Shown in pieces: positions 5,389-6,418 of a stretch of DNA of 6,418 nucleotides. The position numbers and the translations under genes are program-made. How positions within the stretch are numbered: position 1 is the first letter of the stretch; each line of letters opens with the position of its first letter. The notes under the pieces were generated by a model that saw only the letters and a program-made list of their open reading frames with translations, searched no databases and was not told where the DNA came from. The stretch lies in assembly GCA_027294925.1 (NCBI GenBank), contig JAPULM010000032.1:1-6418 (forward strand). Direction: 5' to 3'. This stretch comes from a bacterium (lineage in GTDB: Bacteria; Tectomicrobia; Entotheonellia; Entotheonellales; Entotheonellaceae).

Positions 5389-6418
5389 TTATGAAACCGT
5401 CGCATACACCCGTATGCTGATTTCCGGGTCTGCTAGATGCTTGGGGAAAGGGCCATAAGGAGCGGCGCGTCGTACGGCACCGAGAAGCGCCTTGTCTAGG
5501 GCAGCATATCCCGACGAGCGCAGGAGTATTGCCTCAGACAATAGGCCATTGCGCCGAATGGTAAAGCCGACAATGGGTACACCTACAGTCCCCCGGTTTT
5601 GCATAAAAAACGGTATCGAAAACAGTAGCTCAATTTTGCGTTTTACGCCCACCAGGTAGGAAAAATGTTTTAGGCCATATGCGTCAATAGAGCGGTATTT
5701 TCCTCCGCCTTCCGCTTGGCGCCCTTCGCCTGGTCGTTCAGGGCCATGTTGGTAAACGCCTGGTGCGTCAAATGTAGGGGTCGGCAAAGGCTGACGCTTC
5801 TCGAGAAGGGCGAAATGTTCGGCTAAGGAGTTGTGCTCGGACGATGTCGTTTGTCGCTGCTCGGGGGAGGGTTGGTCGCGTTGTACCATCCTAAGTTCTT
5901 GTTGATCGGTTATATGAAATCGGCGTAGCTCGGGCGTTGGCGCTAATGGCACGTGCTTGTCGCGAATTGGATCCGGTAAGGTCTCCTTTGAGGTGGCAGA
6001 TTGTCGAGTTTCTTTTGGTTTATGGTCTGGACGCGGCATGGGCAGCCGACGGGCCAGCTGCAGGGGGGAGTCTGAAGACGGTGCGTGTAGCGGTGGTGGC
6101 GGTGTAATCGTCGTCTGCTGCGGTGCCTTTGGGCGCGATTGACTATACCGTTCCGGTAGCGCCAGTTCCGGTGGTATCAACCGCGGCAGCTGTCCGGAAG
6201 GTTTTTGGGCCCTTGAGCTTCTAGCCCCGATATCCTGTGCTTTGCTGTCGTATTTCGACACCAGGCGCGCATCTTTTGGTTGTTCCTCGCGTAGCGGTTT
6301 GGGGAGTTCTGCAAGGATGCCGCCTTTTTTGTGTAGCTGTTTTGGCAAAGACGGTGAGTGCAGCGGTGGTGCCTTTGGGCGTGATTGACTATACCGTTCC
6401 GGCAGCGCAAGTTCCGGT
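5389..6418 (-). CDS. TonB-family protein, C-terminal part (5' end outside window)
   Basis: TonB-type proteins span the periplasm and pass inner-membrane ion-gradient energy to outer-membrane receptors, through a C-terminal domain that touches the receptor. The visible 342 residues are a long Pro/Arg/Gln/Lys-rich linker (about residues 1-240) and a terminal domain of about 100 residues (DNA 5392-5691). That domain shows KIELLFSIP, VGVPIVGFTIRRNGLLSEA, LLRSSGYAALDKALLGAVRRAAPYGPFPK and a final beta strand, ISIRVYATVS, the usual TonB_C pattern. The frame has no stop up to base 6418. The internal TTG at 6348 is not a credible start, because coding sequence PELALPERYSQSRPKAP continues upstream of it. 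The N-terminal membrane anchor must lie outside. The linker holds a duplicated segment. Partner ExbB/ExbD genes are not in view, and a TolA-like or other envelope role is an alternative. It is the first visible gene of the minus-strand series, 23 bases before glpK. Confidence 0.85.
   Translation of the reverse strand, partial: PELALPERYSQSRPKAPPLHSPSLPKQLHKKGGILAELPKPLREEQPKDARLVSKYDSKAQDIGARSSRAQKPSGQLPRLIPPELALPERYSQSRPKAPQQTTITPPPPLHAPSSDSPLQLARRLPMPRPDHKPKETRQSATSKETLPDPIRDKHVPLAPTPELRRFHITDQQELRMVQRDQPSPEQRQTTSSEHNSLAEHFALLEKRQPLPTPTFDAPGVYQHGPERPGEGRQAEGGGKYRSIDAYGLKHFSYLVGVKRKIELLFSIPFFMQNRGTVGVPIVGFTIRRNGLLSEAILLRSSGYAALDKALLGAVRRAAPYGPFPKHLADPEISIRVYATVS
6076..6172 (-). repeat. Internal copy of the TonB-linker duplication
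   Basis: This copy encodes PELALPERYSQSRPKAP, then nine extra residues QQTTITPPP (27 bases), then PLHAPS. The core at 6122-6172 matches 6368-6418 at 48 of 51 bases, exactly 246 bases (82 codons) away. The flank at 6076-6097 matches 6349-6370 at 20 of 22 bases. The copies lie in the same frame and orientation. Confidence 0.9.
6349..6418 (-). repeat. Edge copy of the TonB-linker duplication
   Basis: This copy encodes the same 17 residues, PELALPERYSQSRPKAP, followed directly by PLHSPS, without the 27-base insertion present in the other copy. It runs into the window edge, so the repeat may be longer and further copies may exist upstream in the gene. Confidence 0.9.

Noticed and set aside
5957..6142. 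Plus-strand Gly/Arg/Cys-rich open frame opposite the TonB linker
   Set aside because: It is the complement of proline-rich codons in the linker, which produces glycine- and arginine-rich antisense frames by chance.

Overview
The window reads as ordinary chromosome from an uncultured or little-studied diderm bacterium. The TonB-type C-terminal domain implies an outer membrane, and base composition looks balanced to moderately GC-rich by eye. No rRNA, tRNA, CRISPR, insertion sequence or phage gene is visible. The lineage cannot be fixed from sequence alone. Small metal-free-looking cupins and dispersed 'ATTCCGC' intergenic repeats would fit several environmental phyla, but that is only an impression.

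Layout. At the left edge, the last 52 codons of an unrecognised plus-strand gene end at 160. A small plus-strand single-domain cupin follows at 231-608. From 628 to the right edge everything is on the minus strand. In transcription order (right to left) these are a TonB-family protein cut by the window edge, glycerol kinase glpK, glycerol-3-phosphate dehydrogenase gpsA, larB and larC. The spacings are 23 nt (tonB-like to glpK), 34 nt (glpK to gpsA), 15 nt (gpsA to larB) and 216 nt (larB to larC). The first four genes look like one operon. larC probably belongs to it, but is set apart by a spacer that carries an inverted repeat built from 7-bp units. The operon promoter lies outside the window.

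How the genes fit. GlpK makes sn-glycerol 3-phosphate from glycerol, and GpsA interconverts it with dihydroxyacetone phosphate, so the pair feeds phospholipid synthesis and central carbon metabolism. LarB and LarC are the first and last steps of nickel-pincer nucleotide (NPN) cofactor synthesis, used by lactate racemase (LarA) and its relatives. The middle enzyme LarE and any LarA-type enzyme are not in the window.

Main points of interest. (1) LarC has an intact C-terminal half, but its N-terminal half departs from the family at nearly every signature motif. (2) The TonB-like gene has no real start in the window: its frame is open to the edge, and it carries a duplicated segment, 246 bp apart, whose differences in the core are all synonymous. 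(3) A NPN-cofactor/glycerol-phosphate gene linkage sits behind a TonB-like gene. I see no clearly new multi-gene system.
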